Below are positions 7,671 to 17,074 of a stretch of DNA of 64,000 nucleotides, one piece after another. Numbering within the stretch: the first letter of the stretch is position 1; each line of letters begins with the position of its first letter. The stretch comes from Brevibacterium sp. RIT 803 (GTDB taxonomy: Bacteria > Actinomycetota > Actinomycetes > Actinomycetales > Brevibacteriaceae). Where the stretch lies: NCBI RefSeq assembly GCF_016892625.1, contig NZ_JAFEMW010000002.1:496001-560000 (forward strand). The letters run 5' to 3'. The translations under genes and the position numbers were made by a program. The notes beneath the pieces are model-generated. The model made no database searches. It had not been told where the DNA came from and was given only the letters and a program-made list of their open reading frames with translations.

Positions 7671-9119
7671 ATGAGTACCGACGACGCCAACACTGCCAAG
7701 GCTGAAACACTGACCACAGATATCATCGTCATCGGCGGTGGCCCTGTCGGTGAGAACGTGGCCCAGTACGCAACCGAAGACTCCGGTCTTGAAGCGATCA
7801 TCATTGAAGAGGAGCTGCTGGGCGGAGAGTGCTCTTACTATGCATGCATCCCCTCGAAGACGATGCTGCGTCCCATTGAACTTGCCCACGTGACCCAGCA
7901 CCTGGATGGTCTCAGCGGTGCTCACATCGATGCTGATGCAGTTCTGCAGCGACGCGATGAGTGGGTTTCTCATTACGATGACAAAGGCCAGATCGACTGG
8001 GCGCAGGGTGCTGGCCTGCGGGTAGAACGCGGCCACGCACAGCTGATCGGCGAACGGCAAGTCCTGATCAGCGAACCGAATCCGGTGGTCGTTCACGCGC
8101 GACATGCGGTTGTCATTGCCACCGGTTCTCAGCCGACCGTGCCTCAGACATTCGTCGATGTCGCACCCTGGCTCTCCCGTGACGCGACCGGCGTCAGGGA
8201 GGTGCCGAATTCGCTGATCATCGTCGGTGGCGGTGTCATTGCAGTGGAAGCCGCAACGTGGATGGCAGCACTCGGCACTCGCGTACGCATGCTCGTGCGA
8301 GGTCAGGGCCTTCTATCCGGTCAGGAACCGTTCGCAGGAGAGCACGTCGCCAAGGCACTCGAGAGTGCAGGAGTCATCATCGACCGGGAAACCAAGGTCG
8401 AGGCCTGCTACCGTCCTGGGGCCGAAGACACCGGGTTGGGCCAGGTCCACGGTGGACAGGTCACAGTCCAGACGCTCGGCGCCGCCGGAGAGTCCACAGT
8501 CACAGCGGATGAGATCCTCGTGGCAACGGGCCGAGCGCCTCGGCTCAACGAACTCGGACTTGAGAGCGTGGGACTCGCTGACGAGGACATCGCAGCGGGA
8601 CGCCTGCCCGATTGGCTGTATGCCGTCGGAGATGCCAGCAGTGAAGCACCGCTGACTCATTGGGGCAAATATCGTGCACGCGTCATCGGCTCACAGATCC
8701 GTGCCCGTGCCACAGGCGAAGAGTCCGAAGCCGTCCCCGAAGATGCTCCGGTCCCTCAAGTCGTCTACAGTGATCCGCAGGTTGCCTCGGTGGGAATGAC
8801 AGAGGCGGACGCCCGGAAGGGTGGGCACGAGATTGAAGTCTCCCAGCTGCCGTTCACCAGCAGCGCAGGCACCTCGCTTCTGCGCGATGATGCCGAGGGA
8901 ACGGCACAGATTGTCGTCGATGCACGTACCGGCTTGCTCCTCGGAGCCACGTTTGTCGGCCCGGAGGCCGCCGAACTGATTCACCCAGCAACAGTGGCGA
9001 TCGTCGGGCAGGTACCTGTTCATGTTCTGCGTCATGCAGTTCCGAGCTTCCCAGCAGCCTCTGAACTGTGGTTGCCGTTGCTGGAGAAATTGCCTCGACG
9101 ACTCCGTTTCAGCAGTTGA
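7671..9119 (+). CDS. Pyridine nucleotide-disulfide oxidoreductase (dihydrolipoamide dehydrogenase-like)
   Basis: 482 residues with the full class I layout: FAD-binding IIVIGGGPVGENVAQYA at residues 16-32, redox-active disulfide GGECSYYACIPSK around residues 45-57, NAD(P)-binding IIVGGGVIAVEAATWMAALG around 183-202, second FAD motif YAVGDASSEAPLTHWGKYRA near 321-340, and a C-terminal dimerisation domain. The terminal His-Pro near residue 440 is shifted (ELIHPATVAI), closer to mercuric-reductase-like paralogues than to the E3 subunit of pyruvate dehydrogenase. It is probably co-transcribed with the kinase 18 nt upstream. Substrate unknown. Confidence 0.88.
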   Translation: MSTDDANTAKAETLTTDIIVIGGGPVGENVAQYATEDSGLEAIIIEEELLGGECSYYACIPSKTMLRPIELAHVTQHLDGLSGAHIDADAVLQRRDEWVSHYDDKGQIDWAQGAGLRVERGHAQLIGERQVLISEPNPVVVHARHAVVIATGSQPTVPQTFVDVAPWLSRDATGVREVPNSLIIVGGGVIAVEAATWMAALGTRVRMLVRGQGLLSGQEPFAGEHVAKALESAGVIIDRETKVEACYRPGAEDTGLGQVHGGQVTVQTLGAAGESTVTADEILVATGRAPRLNELGLESVGLADEDIAAGRLPDWLYAVGDASSEAPLTHWGKYRARVIGSQIRARATGEESEAVPEDAPVPQVVYSDPQVASVGMTEADARKGGHEIEVSQLPFTSSAGTSLLRDDAEGTAQIVVDARTGLLLGATFVGPEAAELIHPATVAIVGQVPVHVLRHAVPSFPAASELWLPLLEKLPRRLRFSS

Positions 9120-9202
9120 AAACGCGTACTTGGCGCCGACAAAGTCGATCAGGCGACGGTCGCCATGATCAGATGTGGCTGGTTGTCGTCGACCTGCGCC
9201 CC

Positions 9203-9916
9203 TCACGGATCGCGATCAGCCGCATGTCCATGGTCTGTGGTGGTCTCCCCCATAAGATCATGAGCCAGAGTCACTGAGTCGTAGATCGGAATCTGCAGGA
9301 CATCTGCGATGGCAGCCCGGTAGGGCGGAAGATTTGTGCATTCGAGGACGACTGCGTCCAGCCGAGGATGCTCACGAGCGAGCTGACGTGCCACGTCGGA
9401 GACTTCTCGCGCGACGGCTGCTGGGTCGAGCCGAGCAGCCTCCTCGATGATGGCGGATCTGAAGGCTGGGCAGTTCTCCAACCCGACGATCGCGGCTGGA
9501 ACCAGAGCCGTCGGGCCCAGGACATTCGGATTGAGTGCGCCGGCATCCGCCGTGATCACTGCCACCGCAGAGTGAACCCCCACAAGCCTATTCAGATAGT
9601 CGATGGACGAGGCTGTGAATGGAACGGATATCCGGGCAGAAAGCTCGCTTTGGAATCTCGCAAGGAACCCACAGCTCGTCGTCATCGCAACAGCACCGTC
9701 ATCGACGAGTTCGATTGCCGCCTCGGCGAAGAGATCGATCAGACCAGCGTCCTGTCGGTGCACGACCCGCTTCGACGTCGCGCCTGTCACGGTGCGGTAG
9801 ATGACGGGAAAGTCGAAGGTATCCGGATTGCCGATATCGCCGGGGATCCGATCGAATCCGTTCTCCAGCATAAGTACACCGAGCGGTCGAGTATCCTGCG
9901 TCATCATTGTTCTCAC
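9203..9916 (-). CDS. Aspartate/glutamate (hydantoin) racemase family protein
   Basis: 237 residues with the two catalytic-cysteine blocks of the Asp/Glu/hydantoin racemase superfamily: TTSCGFLARFQ near residue 80 and VVLECTNLPPYR near residue 190. These PLP-independent enzymes invert an alpha carbon through two cysteines. The GTG start at 9916 overlaps the stop of the upstream transporter gene by 4 nt (GTGA), the last link of a six-gene operon. In that setting it would convert an L compound (or hydantoin) to the D form attacked by the upstream oxidoreductase. Substrate is not evident. Confidence 0.82.
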   Translation of the reverse strand: MRTMMTQDTRPLGVLMLENGFDRIPGDIGNPDTFDFPVIYRTVTGATSKRVVHRQDAGLIDLFAEAAIELVDDGAVAMTTSCGFLARFQSELSARISVPFTASSIDYLNRLVGVHSAVAVITADAGALNPNVLGPTALVPAAIVGLENCPAFRSAIIEEAARLDPAAVAREVSDVARQLAREHPRLDAVVLECTNLPPYRAAIADVLQIPIYDSVTLAHDLMGETTTDHGHAADRDP

Positions 9917-11334
9917 CCGAGGAGGAGGAAGAGCAACCCGAGGATGATGAAATACATCGAGTTCGGCAGAGCCAGGACCATGACCTTCACCGGATCAACC
10001 TTGGTCTTCAAAGTCGCGCCCACCAAGCCACACACGACGAATGCGGTGAGACCGACTGGCGGCAGGTTCTGAGCGGAAGCAGCGATGTGGCTCATTCCCA
10101 CTGCGATGTTCGTCGGGTCGACGCCGGCATTCTCCAGTATCGGTGAGGCGAATGGCACCACGACGGTCTGCGCAGCTGTCTGCGAGCCGATGAGCATACC
10201 TAGGATCATCAAGGCAATGGTGCTGATGACCGCGACTCCGGAGCCGGCAACGTGCTCGGCCATGGCAGAGACTGTATCGACCGCACCGCTCTCGTAGAAA
10301 CAACCGATGAGAAAGGCTGCGCACAGCTGAATTGCGACAGTCTGCCTGACATTCTTCAGACCTTTGCTCACCGTTGCCATGGGTTCCCGACGCACCTTCT
10401 TGAAGAAGAAGGAGACGACTGTGGCCACGATGATCGCCATGACGACAGGAAATGCCAGACCGGCAAGAATCGGTACGGTGTTCATCCACGCCGTCAACTG
10501 TTTGATCCCAGGGATCTCCGCAAAGATGTCATATCCGAGTCCGGTCTTGAGCAGAACTATGATGACCAGGACGGCCAGAGGGATCATGCTGGCCCATCGT
10601 TCCCGGCCCAACGTGCGCAGCTGACTGATTCGTGTCTCTTGAGCTTCGTGGTCTGCAGCTGCCGTTGTGAAGCTGCCGCGCGGGTCGAATTCTGCAGAGG
10701 AATCAGTTCCTGGGATCCGGGGCCGACGTACGAATCGGAAGGATTCGAGTATCGCCAGGATCACTCCGATCGTCACTGTGAGATACGACCAGAGGGTCAC
10801 CGGGTCAGGGTCGGTATTGACCAGCGAAGCTGCCAGATACACGGCTTGGCTGATGGGAGGCATGATCGAGCCGAGGGAAGCACCGAGAAGGATGATCATG
10901 CCGATCTGCACCGGTTTGATCTTCATCTCCGCCAGAGAATGGATCACAAGGAAGCCGATCACAGTGGCTGCGGCAATGGCATCGCCGAGGAGGGAGCCGG
11001 CAAGCGTCAGTGTCACGAACGTCGCGGCGATGAGTCCCCGAGGTGATTTGCCGAAGAGGATACGCAGAAACGACATCGTCGTGTCCATCGCACCGATTCT
11101 CACCTGGGTCTCGGCGTAGATGCTGCCGAAGATGCTCAACGCGATGACCCAGGCGAGTGTGTCGATCCCGTCGATAGTCGCCTGGATGTAGCTCAGCGGC
11201 GCCATTCCGGACAGCAGAGCAGCAGCGAGACCACCACCGAGCAGCGCGACTTGGATATTGCCGCCGATATAGGGAATCTTCTTGATCAGCGCGATGGCGA
11301 AGAGCACCACCAACGATCCGATGACGACGGTCAT
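9913..11334 (-). CDS. DctM-like (TRAP large permease type) transporter
   Basis: 473 residues, very hydrophobic, about 12 helices. The block GSLLGDAIAAATVIGFLVI...GASLGSIMPPISQAVYLAA near residues 115-175 resembles the first signature of TRAP DctM and related ion-transporter superfamily permeases, repeated in weaker form in the second half (MLIGSQTAAQTVVVPFASPIL). No DctQ or solute-binding DctP gene is adjacent, so it may act alone as a secondary transporter. ATG overlaps the previous stop by 4 nt. The likely cargo is the substrate of the oxidoreductase encoded upstream. Confidence 0.7.
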   Translation of the reverse strand: MTVVIGSLVVLFAIALIKKIPYIGGNIQVALLGGGLAAALLSGMAPLSYIQATIDGIDTLAWVIALSIFGSIYAETQVRIGAMDTTMSFLRILFGKSPRGLIAATFVTLTLAGSLLGDAIAAATVIGFLVIHSLAEMKIKPVQIGMIILLGASLGSIMPPISQAVYLAASLVNTDPDPVTLWSYLTVTIGVILAILESFRFVRRPRIPGTDSSAEFDPRGSFTTAAADHEAQETRISQLRTLGRERWASMIPLAVLVIIVLLKTGLGYDIFAEIPGIKQLTAWMNTVPILAGLAFPVVMAIIVATVVSFFFKKVRREPMATVSKGLKNVRQTVAIQLCAAFLIGCFYESGAVDTVSAMAEHVAGSGVAVISTIALMILGMLIGSQTAAQTVVVPFASPILENAGVDPTNIAVGMSHIAASAQNLPPVGLTAFVVCGLVGATLKTKVDPVKVMVLALPNSMYFIILGLLFLLLG

Positions 11335-12521
11335 GATGCCTGCTTTCGTGGGTTCAATGTCAACCGTGCTCTGCCTAGGTGCGGAAGGTAGTCTCCTGCT
11401 GTGCTCTCCCCCGTCACAAGGTCTCGCACGAGGACACCGGTGATCGGAGTCAAGGCGATGCCGTCGCCTTCGTGGCCGGCTGCAGTGATCCACCCGTCGA
11501 GTTCGTCATGACGTTCGATGATCGGAAGACCGTCACCGGTGTAGGGGCGGAAACCGGTCATCGCGCGGATGATGCGCACGTTCTTCAGAGCCGGAACGAT
11601 CCGTGCCGCGTGGGAAGCTATCGCGGTCAAGACGTCGCGGGGCGGACGCTTGTCGAATCCGGCGAATTCGCGGCTTCCACCCACCAGAAGGGTCCCCGAT
11701 GCGGTCTGGCCCAGTGAGAGCCCGATGCCGTATGGCGGCGGCTCTTCGCCACCGGGCATATCTGCCAGATGCTTAGCTGCGACGTACTGAGCGCACAGCA
11801 GATTGCCTCGGACCATCCGCGGCTGTGCGTCGGAGATGAGGATGGTCCCCCGCCGCGGTGTGATCGGCGTGCTGATGCCAGCGCGCTCCCCGACCTGGGC
11901 GGCGAACGGTCCCGCAGCGTTGATGACCATCTGCGTCGGAATCACACCGGTCGAAGTCCTCACACCTTCGATTCGTCCACGCTTGGTTATCACACCGAGG
12001 AACTCTCGATGCCGCTGTATGCGAGCACCCGAGCGAACAGCTGCGTCGGCGAGCGCAGCATTGAGAGCAAGCGGATTCACCTCGGCGTCGTCGGGACTGT
12101 AACTGGCTCCCAGAACATGCTCGGCAAGAGACGGCTGATGATCTCTGGCACGGTCACCGTTGAGAAGTTCAACCCGTATCCCTGCCTTCTTCTGTTCGAC
12201 GATGAACCGTTTCATGAAGTCCAGTTGGGATTCTGTTTCGATCACCACCATTCCCCCATCAGGGGCGAACTCGATGTCGGCGCCGAGTTCTTCGGACAGG
12301 GTCGAATACATCGCACGCGATTCCAGTGCCAAGCGCATCGGCAGCCCGGGCCGTTTCGACTGGAGGTAGATCGCTTTGTCGCAGGATCCGGATGCGCCAG
12401 CTCCCGGAGCCCTGGAGTCGATGGCGACAACGCGCAGACCTGACTGAGCCAGTCGCCAAGCCACCGATGTGCCGATGGCTCCGGCGCCGATGATCACGAC
12501 GTCGGCAGCGGGGTCGTTCAT
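11331..12521 (-). CDS. FAD-dependent D-amino-acid oxidase-fold subunit (HcnC/OoxB/beta-subunit-like)
   Basis: 396 residues. Dinucleotide motif VVIIGAGAIGTSVAWRLAQSG sits at residues 8-28, and the C-terminal GFRPYTGDGLPIIERHDELDGWITAAGHEGDGIALTPITG closes the FAD site, as in glycine oxidase, HcnC of hydrogen cyanide synthase, octopine oxidase OoxB and the beta subunit of D-hydroxyproline dehydrogenase. It would oxidise a C-N bond of the substrate. ATG overlaps the stop of the HcnB-like gene (ATGA). Partner genes for the other subunits lie immediately upstream, so it probably acts as a hetero-oligomer that passes electrons via the Fe-S proteins. Confidence 0.87.
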   Translation of the reverse strand: MNDPAADVVIIGAGAIGTSVAWRLAQSGLRVVAIDSRAPGAGASGSCDKAIYLQSKRPGLPMRLALESRAMYSTLSEELGADIEFAPDGGMVVIETESQLDFMKRFIVEQKKAGIRVELLNGDRARDHQPSLAEHVLGASYSPDDAEVNPLALNAALADAAVRSGARIQRHREFLGVITKRGRIEGVRTSTGVIPTQMVINAAGPFAAQVGERAGISTPITPRRGTILISDAQPRMVRGNLLCAQYVAAKHLADMPGGEEPPPYGIGLSLGQTASGTLLVGGSREFAGFDKRPPRDVLTAIASHAARIVPALKNVRIIRAMTGFRPYTGDGLPIIERHDELDGWITAAGHEGDGIALTPITGVLVRDLVTGESTAGDYLPHLGRARLTLNPRKQAS

Positions 12522-13729
12522 GCGCGCACATCCTGACTGAGGTGGTCGCACCAGAGTTCGTGCATTCGACGCCGCCCTGCATGGATCTCGGGCATGAACG
12601 TCAGGGGTGCAGCAGCACGCGCCTCTTCGACGTCAGCACGTGCAGTGATCACAGCCTCCGACTGGTGTTCGTGGCCCGCGATCTTCTCGGCAATGACAGT
12701 CCCGACGAGTTCACCCTGGGCGCGAGCCACCTCGGCGGATTCGATTCCCGTGATGTTGCCGGCGACGAACATGCCAGCGGTGTCTGTTTCCAGGTTGGGC
12801 CCATGGAGGGGGACTTGCCCGCCGAGCTCCGGTACGTCGACGAGCAGACAGTCACGAGTGAGATCCTGCAGAGGATACAGACCGCCGCTGAGGCAGACGG
12901 CGTCCACGGGAACCACACGTTCCCTGCCGACAGGCTCACCGTTCGTGTTCACCCGCTTCGTGCGGATGGATCGCACATCGTCGTCACCGTCGATACCCAC
13001 GACACATTCACGCAGATGCAGCGGCATTCCGGCCATGCGAATACCAGTGCTGGGCCAGATTCGTGCAACAACCTCGGCCATACCGGGGATCGTCAATGCC
13101 TTCATAGCCAGGCCAAGCAACCGGTTCGGGGCAAGGCGATGCAGACCGCCGAGTCGTGTGAACACGGCGCTCGGCTGCTCCGGCGCACTGAACTTGCCTG
13201 GCGGGGGCGGGAGGAAGACACCTGCAACATCGATGTCGGCGGCGGCGAGCTCATCGACGATTGACAGGGACAGCGGGTCGATTCCGACGACAGCGAGGCG
13301 CTCCCCCGGCAGAACACGATTGACATTGAGCATCGTCTGAACGGCACCGACGGCAAGGACACCCGGAATAGTCCACCCTGGCAGCCCGAGTGTCTTCTCT
13401 GCCGCACCCGTGGCGATGACGATGTAGTCAGCTCTGATCGACTCACCGCCGCTGAGCCCGAGGACGAACCCCGGGTCGAGTGACCAGACCTGCCGACCGG
13501 ATTCGATGATGACGCCGGCTCGGCGTGCCCGCTGTGCCAGGGATGCGGCGCGTTCGGCACCGATATACCAGTCGCTTCCGCGACGATAGAGCTGGGATCG
13601 CAGTCGTCCGCCCGGAGCCGGTCCTTCATCGACGACGAGCACCTGGGTGGGCCCGGCCTCGGCGATGCTGGAGGCTGCCGACAGGCCCGCAGGTCCCGCA
13701 CCGATGACAACCACGTCAACGGTTCTCAT
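12518..13729 (-). CDS. NAD(P)/FAD-dependent oxidoreductase (HcnB/OoxA/alpha-subunit-like)
   Basis: 403 residues. FAD motif VVVIGAGPAGLSAASSIAEAG at residues 6-26, a second Rossmann core ERLAVVGIDPLSLSIVDELA near 150-170, and FAD-closing GMFVAGNITGIESAEVARAQG near 325-345 identify the alpha subunit of HcnABC-like oxidoreductases. Known relatives usually carry a C-terminal cysteine-rich BFD-like [2Fe-2S] domain; here the C terminus lacks such a cluster and a separate BFD-like gene (14028-14291) is present instead. Start at 13729 is set by the ATGA overlap with the ferredoxin-like gene. Confidence 0.87.
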   Translation of the reverse strand: MRTVDVVVIGAGPAGLSAASSIAEAGPTQVLVVDEGPAPGGRLRSQLYRRGSDWYIGAERAASLAQRARRAGVIIESGRQVWSLDPGFVLGLSGGESIRADYIVIATGAAEKTLGLPGWTIPGVLAVGAVQTMLNVNRVLPGERLAVVGIDPLSLSIVDELAAADIDVAGVFLPPPPGKFSAPEQPSAVFTRLGGLHRLAPNRLLGLAMKALTIPGMAEVVARIWPSTGIRMAGMPLHLRECVVGIDGDDDVRSIRTKRVNTNGEPVGRERVVPVDAVCLSGGLYPLQDLTRDCLLVDVPELGGQVPLHGPNLETDTAGMFVAGNITGIESAEVARAQGELVGTVIAEKIAGHEHQSEAVITARADVEEARAAAPLTFMPEIHAGRRRMHELWCDHLSQDVRA

Positions 13730-14031
13730 TCTCCGGACTCCGTGGTGATGCGCATGTCCTGCTGCACAGGTGTGAGGCACGAACGAACGCTGACTTTCGT
13801 ACCGTCGTCGCCGGTCACGAGGAGGCGGCATTCGAAGCAATGGCCGATCCCGCAGTACATTCCTCGCGGCTGACCCGTCTTACTGCGTCGCAGCACCTTC
13901 TGCCCTTCGACCCACAGCGCGACAGCGATGGAGTCCCCCGCCTTTGCGGACATCTCACGGCCGTCGACGGTGATCCCGACCTCTTCGGAACTATCGGGGC
14001 CCAGGACAGGGTGGTTCTCGATACGTCTCAT
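13726..14031 (-). CDS. [2Fe-2S]-binding subunit (HcnA/gamma-subunit-like)
   Basis: 101 residues of the small HcnA type. VDGREMSAKAGDSIAVAL gives the beta-grasp half and GQPRGMYCGIGHCFECRLLV near residues 54-73 carries the clustered cysteines of a plant-type [2Fe-2S] centre, with a further Cys in SVRSCLTPV. It would relay electrons between the FAD subunits. ATG overlaps the BFD-like gene stop by 4 nt. Shorter than free ferredoxins but normal for this subunit. Confidence 0.85.
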   Translation of the reverse strand: MRRIENHPVLGPDSSEEVGITVDGREMSAKAGDSIAVALWVEGQKVLRRSKTGQPRGMYCGIGHCFECRLLVTGDDGTKVSVRSCLTPVQQDMRITTESGE

Positions 14032-14291
14032 TCTTTGCCCGCAGACATCTCGGAGGCAATGTCGGCGAGGAGCACGGGCCTGAGCACTGAGTTGCGCTCG
14101 AGCGTACCGATCGCGTGACCTGCAAAGCACCTTTCGAGCAGCGGCCCGCAGACACGGCCCTGGCAGGTGCCCATTCCGACTCTCAGTCGGAGTTTCGCCT
14201 CATGAATATCGATGGTGTCAGATTCGTCGACACAGTGCCGGATGTCGTCGAAAGAGACGTCTTCGCATCGGCAGACGATGTAGTCGTCCAT
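14028..14291 (-). CDS. BFD-like [2Fe-2S]-binding protein
   Basis: 87 residues: CRCEDVSFDDIRHCVDES near the N terminus and GMGTCQGRVCGPLLER near residue 40 give the CxC...CxxxxC pattern of the bacterioferritin-associated-ferredoxin-like Fe-S domain. In HcnB/OoxA-type proteins this domain is normally fused at the C terminus; as a stand-alone gene it heads the operon here. First gene after a roughly 120-nt gap from the LysR gene, so the operon promoter should lie at 14292-14409. Confidence 0.85.
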   Translation of the reverse strand: MDDYIVCRCEDVSFDDIRHCVDESDTIDIHEAKLRLRVGMGTCQGRVCGPLLERCFAGHAIGTLERNSVLRPVLLADIASEMSAGKE

Positions 14292-14409
14292 ACTCGGCCC
14301 TCTCCCCCGTTCGCGACTGCTGTGTCACGAGTATGTATGGATACTCATTCAAGCGCATGCCGCCGCACATCGAGTGGATTTTCAGGTTCACGGTTACTGA
14401 AGGACAGGT

Positions 14410-15411
14410 TCAGTTTCCCTGAAGCTCGGTGTCCAAGGTGAGCATGGGAGCGTCGAAGGTCACTCCGAATGCGGTCAGAGTCCAGGTGAGATAGTCGCCA
14501 GCAGCCTTCACGAAAGCGTGAATGGCCGAGGCGATGAGCGGGTTGTGATCCGTTGCGCGATAGAGGATCTGGACTCGACGGTGCACCGGTCGATCCGTCA
14601 GTCGATACAGATGGATGCTGCGGTCGATGCCGAGCGACAGGACAGGGACCAATGCGATTCCCAGGCCCTGGTTGACCAATCCTCGAATGACGTCAGGGTC
14701 GTCGCTGCGGTGGGCAATCCTCGGTACGAAACCCTCACGTTCGCCGAGGTGCTGCAGAATCTGGTCCTGGGTACTCCCCTTGCTCCCGCAGACCCAATTC
14801 TCCTCTGCGAAGTCTCTGATCGAGCTGCGTTCACCGGAAGGACCTTGATCGCGGCCGATGACCACCATCTCTTCGTGCAGGAGAGGAGTACTGGTCAATC
14901 CTTCAAGGACCTGTTTGGACGTCGGTGAGTACTCGTAGATGATTCCGATATCGGCATATCCGGCCTTGATCGACTCGACAACGCTGTCGGAGGTTCCCGG
15001 GGTGACCAAGGAGATCTCGGCTGCCGGATGTTTCGAGGTAATGCCGGCGACTGCGCGGGGAAGCAGCTGCGCGGCACCGCTTCCCGCAGCAGTGAGTCGG
15101 AGCATGCCCTGTTCTGCGCTTGCATATCCGCGCATAATGTCTGCGATCCCAGCGATGCTCTCCAGCAGATCCGCGCTCAGCTCGTACATCCGTTCTCCGG
15201 CGGCTGTGACCCGGACGCTTCGTGGTCCACGTTCGAAGAGAGAGACGCCCAGGCTTCGCTCAAGTGCAGATATCTGCTGTGAGATCGCCGAGGTGGTGTA
15301 CCCGAGATCTTTCGCCGCTGAGCTCAGTGACCCGTGTTCGACGACTGCTCTGAGTGCACGCACATGGGTGAAGCTCACAGTCGAAAGCGCGGACTGGAAC
15401 CGTGCGTCCAC
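14410..15411 (-). CDS. LysR family transcriptional regulator
   Basis: 333 residues. HTH at about residues 12-70 (FTHVRALRAVVEHGSLSSAAKDLGYTTSAISQQISALERSLGVSLFERGPRSVRVT), then a LysR effector domain. It is about 25 residues longer than average, with a C-terminal tail. It lies upstream of the six-gene redox operon in the same direction and is divergent from the YfcC permease gene; either could be its target. The divergent layout favours the permease, the proximity the operon. Confidence 0.92.
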   Translation of the reverse strand: MDARFQSALSTVSFTHVRALRAVVEHGSLSSAAKDLGYTTSAISQQISALERSLGVSLFERGPRSVRVTAAGERMYELSADLLESIAGIADIMRGYASAEQGMLRLTAAGSGAAQLLPRAVAGITSKHPAAEISLVTPGTSDSVVESIKAGYADIGIIYEYSPTSKQVLEGLTSTPLLHEEMVVIGRDQGPSGERSSIRDFAEENWVCGSKGSTQDQILQHLGEREGFVPRIAHRSDDPDVIRGLVNQGLGIALVPVLSLGIDRSIHLYRLTDRPVHRRVQILYRATDHNPLIASAIHAFVKAAGDYLTWTLTAFGVTFDAPMLTLDTELQGN

Positions 15412-15576
15412 TCATTGCTCCTTTGCCGTACGAGATACCCCATCAGAGTACATCTGGTCTCGTTCAAACCAGCAGTACTGGTCCGATGCTGAATGCGGCC
15501 TCACCGAATTGCACCCAGGGTAGGGTGATTCAACGGAAATATACTTGTCGTGCCTATGCAATGAAGCAGGAGAATC

Positions 15577-17019
15577 ATGGCTGATTCCGAAATGTCATCA
15601 CAGGACACCGATGTTCGTGAAACCGTTGCCCCACCTCGACGAAAACGCGAGATGCCGCACGTCTTCGTCATTCTTATGGCCGTCACCGCGATCGCCGCTA
15701 TTCTCACTCATTTCGTGCCTGCCGGCGTCTTCGATCGTCAAACGGTCGATGGCCGCGACGTCATCATCGATGGAACATTCCATGCAGTCGATCCGACACC
15801 GGCATCATTCTGGGACGTCCTGACCGCGGTGTTCAACGGGATGATCGGCGCCGCCGACATCATCTTCTATGTCTTCATCGTCGGTGCATCCTTCGGGGTG
15901 CTGAGGGCAACAGGTGCCATCGACTCTGCGGTGGCTGCTATGACGAGCAAGCTGCAGGGCAAGGAGATCCTCTTCATCCCTGTCCTCATGACGTTCTTCT
16001 CACTGACCGGCGCCATGCTCGGGCTAGCCGAGGAGACCATCCCCTACATCACGATCCTCGTGCCGATAGCAGTCGCCCTCGGCTACGACTCGATGGTCGG
16101 CGCAGCGGTCGTGCTCCTTGGCACCGGTTCAGGTTTCATGGCCGCCTTCATGAACCCCTTCACCGTCGGCGTAGCCCAGGGAATCGCTGGGCTCCCCCTG
16201 TTCTCCGGCATGTGGCTGCGACTCGTCCTCTGGGTCCTCCTCCTCGGTGTCGCGATCATCTTCGTCATGCGTTACGCGCAGCGGATGAAGAAGGATCCGA
16301 CAAAGGGCATGCTCTACGGTCAGGACTCCCTCGCCGATGAGATCAAGCAGAAGGGCGACTCGGAGACTCTGACATTCACTCTGCGCCACAAGCTGGTCTT
16401 CGTTGTCCTCATCGCCACGCTGGTGACACTCGCCATCTGTGTCTCCACCTTGGGCTGGTACCTCACGGAGATCGCAGGGCTCTTCCTTCTCATGGGAATC
16501 GTCATGGGCATTGTCGGTGGTCTCGGAATGAATGGAACCGCTGAGGCCTTCATCGACGGTGCCAGGGACCTCGTCACCGGTGCACTCGTCATCGGCGTCG
16601 CCTACGGAATCCTCGTGATCTTCCAAGACGGTCAGATCCTGGACACCATTCTGGTCAACCTCGCCGCGGCCATCAGTCACCTGCCGCCGTGGCTGTCAGC
16701 CGTCGGCATGTTCTTCTTCCAGGGGCTGGTCAGCTTCATCGTTCCCTCCGGCAGCGGCCAGGCGGCACTGACGATGCCGATTCTCTCGCCCTTGGCAGAA
16801 ATGGTCGGTGTGACTCAGCAGACCGCGGTACTGGCATTCCAACTCGCCGACGGCATCGGCAATCTCTGTTTCCCCACGAGCGGCTTCTTCATGGCTGCTT
16901 TGGCGCTGGCCAAAGTTCCCTGGATCAGATGGGTTCGCTGGATGCTGCCGCTGATCGCTGTTCAGATCACCATCGCCATCGTTGCCGTCGTGTTTGCCCA
17001 CCTCATCGGGTACAGCTGA
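15577..17019 (+). CDS. YfcC family permease
   Basis: 480 residues, about 12 helices, beginning MPHVFVILMAVTAIAAILTHFVPAGVFDRQ after a 25-residue soluble tail, the characteristic opening of YfcC-type permeases of the C4-dicarboxylate/arginine uptake group. PSGSGQAALTMPILSPLAEMVGV near residue 390 and FPTSGFFMAALALAKVPWIRW near residue 430 are further family blocks. AGGAG precedes the ATG. Divergent from the LysR gene. Family members are believed to carry amino acids or short acids; substrate here unknown. Its C terminus (VVFAHLIGYS) recurs as a relic at 18782-18844. Confidence 0.88.
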   Translation: MADSEMSSQDTDVRETVAPPRRKREMPHVFVILMAVTAIAAILTHFVPAGVFDRQTVDGRDVIIDGTFHAVDPTPASFWDVLTAVFNGMIGAADIIFYVFIVGASFGVLRATGAIDSAVAAMTSKLQGKEILFIPVLMTFFSLTGAMLGLAEETIPYITILVPIAVALGYDSMVGAAVVLLGTGSGFMAAFMNPFTVGVAQGIAGLPLFSGMWLRLVLWVLLLGVAIIFVMRYAQRMKKDPTKGMLYGQDSLADEIKQKGDSETLTFTLRHKLVFVVLIATLVTLAICVSTLGWYLTEIAGLFLLMGIVMGIVGGLGMNGTAEAFIDGARDLVTGALVIGVAYGILVIFQDGQILDTILVNLAAAISHLPPWLSAVGMFFFQGLVSFIVPSGSGQAALTMPILSPLAEMVGVTQQTAVLAFQLADGIGNLCFPTSGFFMAALALAKVPWIRWVRWMLPLIAVQITIAIVAVVFAHLIGYS

Positions 17020-17074
17020 GCGGTGGCTATTCAAACAGCCTGTCAGCCAGAACACGCACCGCTACCCTGGAGCC

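Noticed and set aside
6768-8105. A 445-codon minus-strand frame across the kinase and flavoprotein genes
   Set aside because: It spans two well-supported plus-strand genes and their gap and has no recognisable signature.
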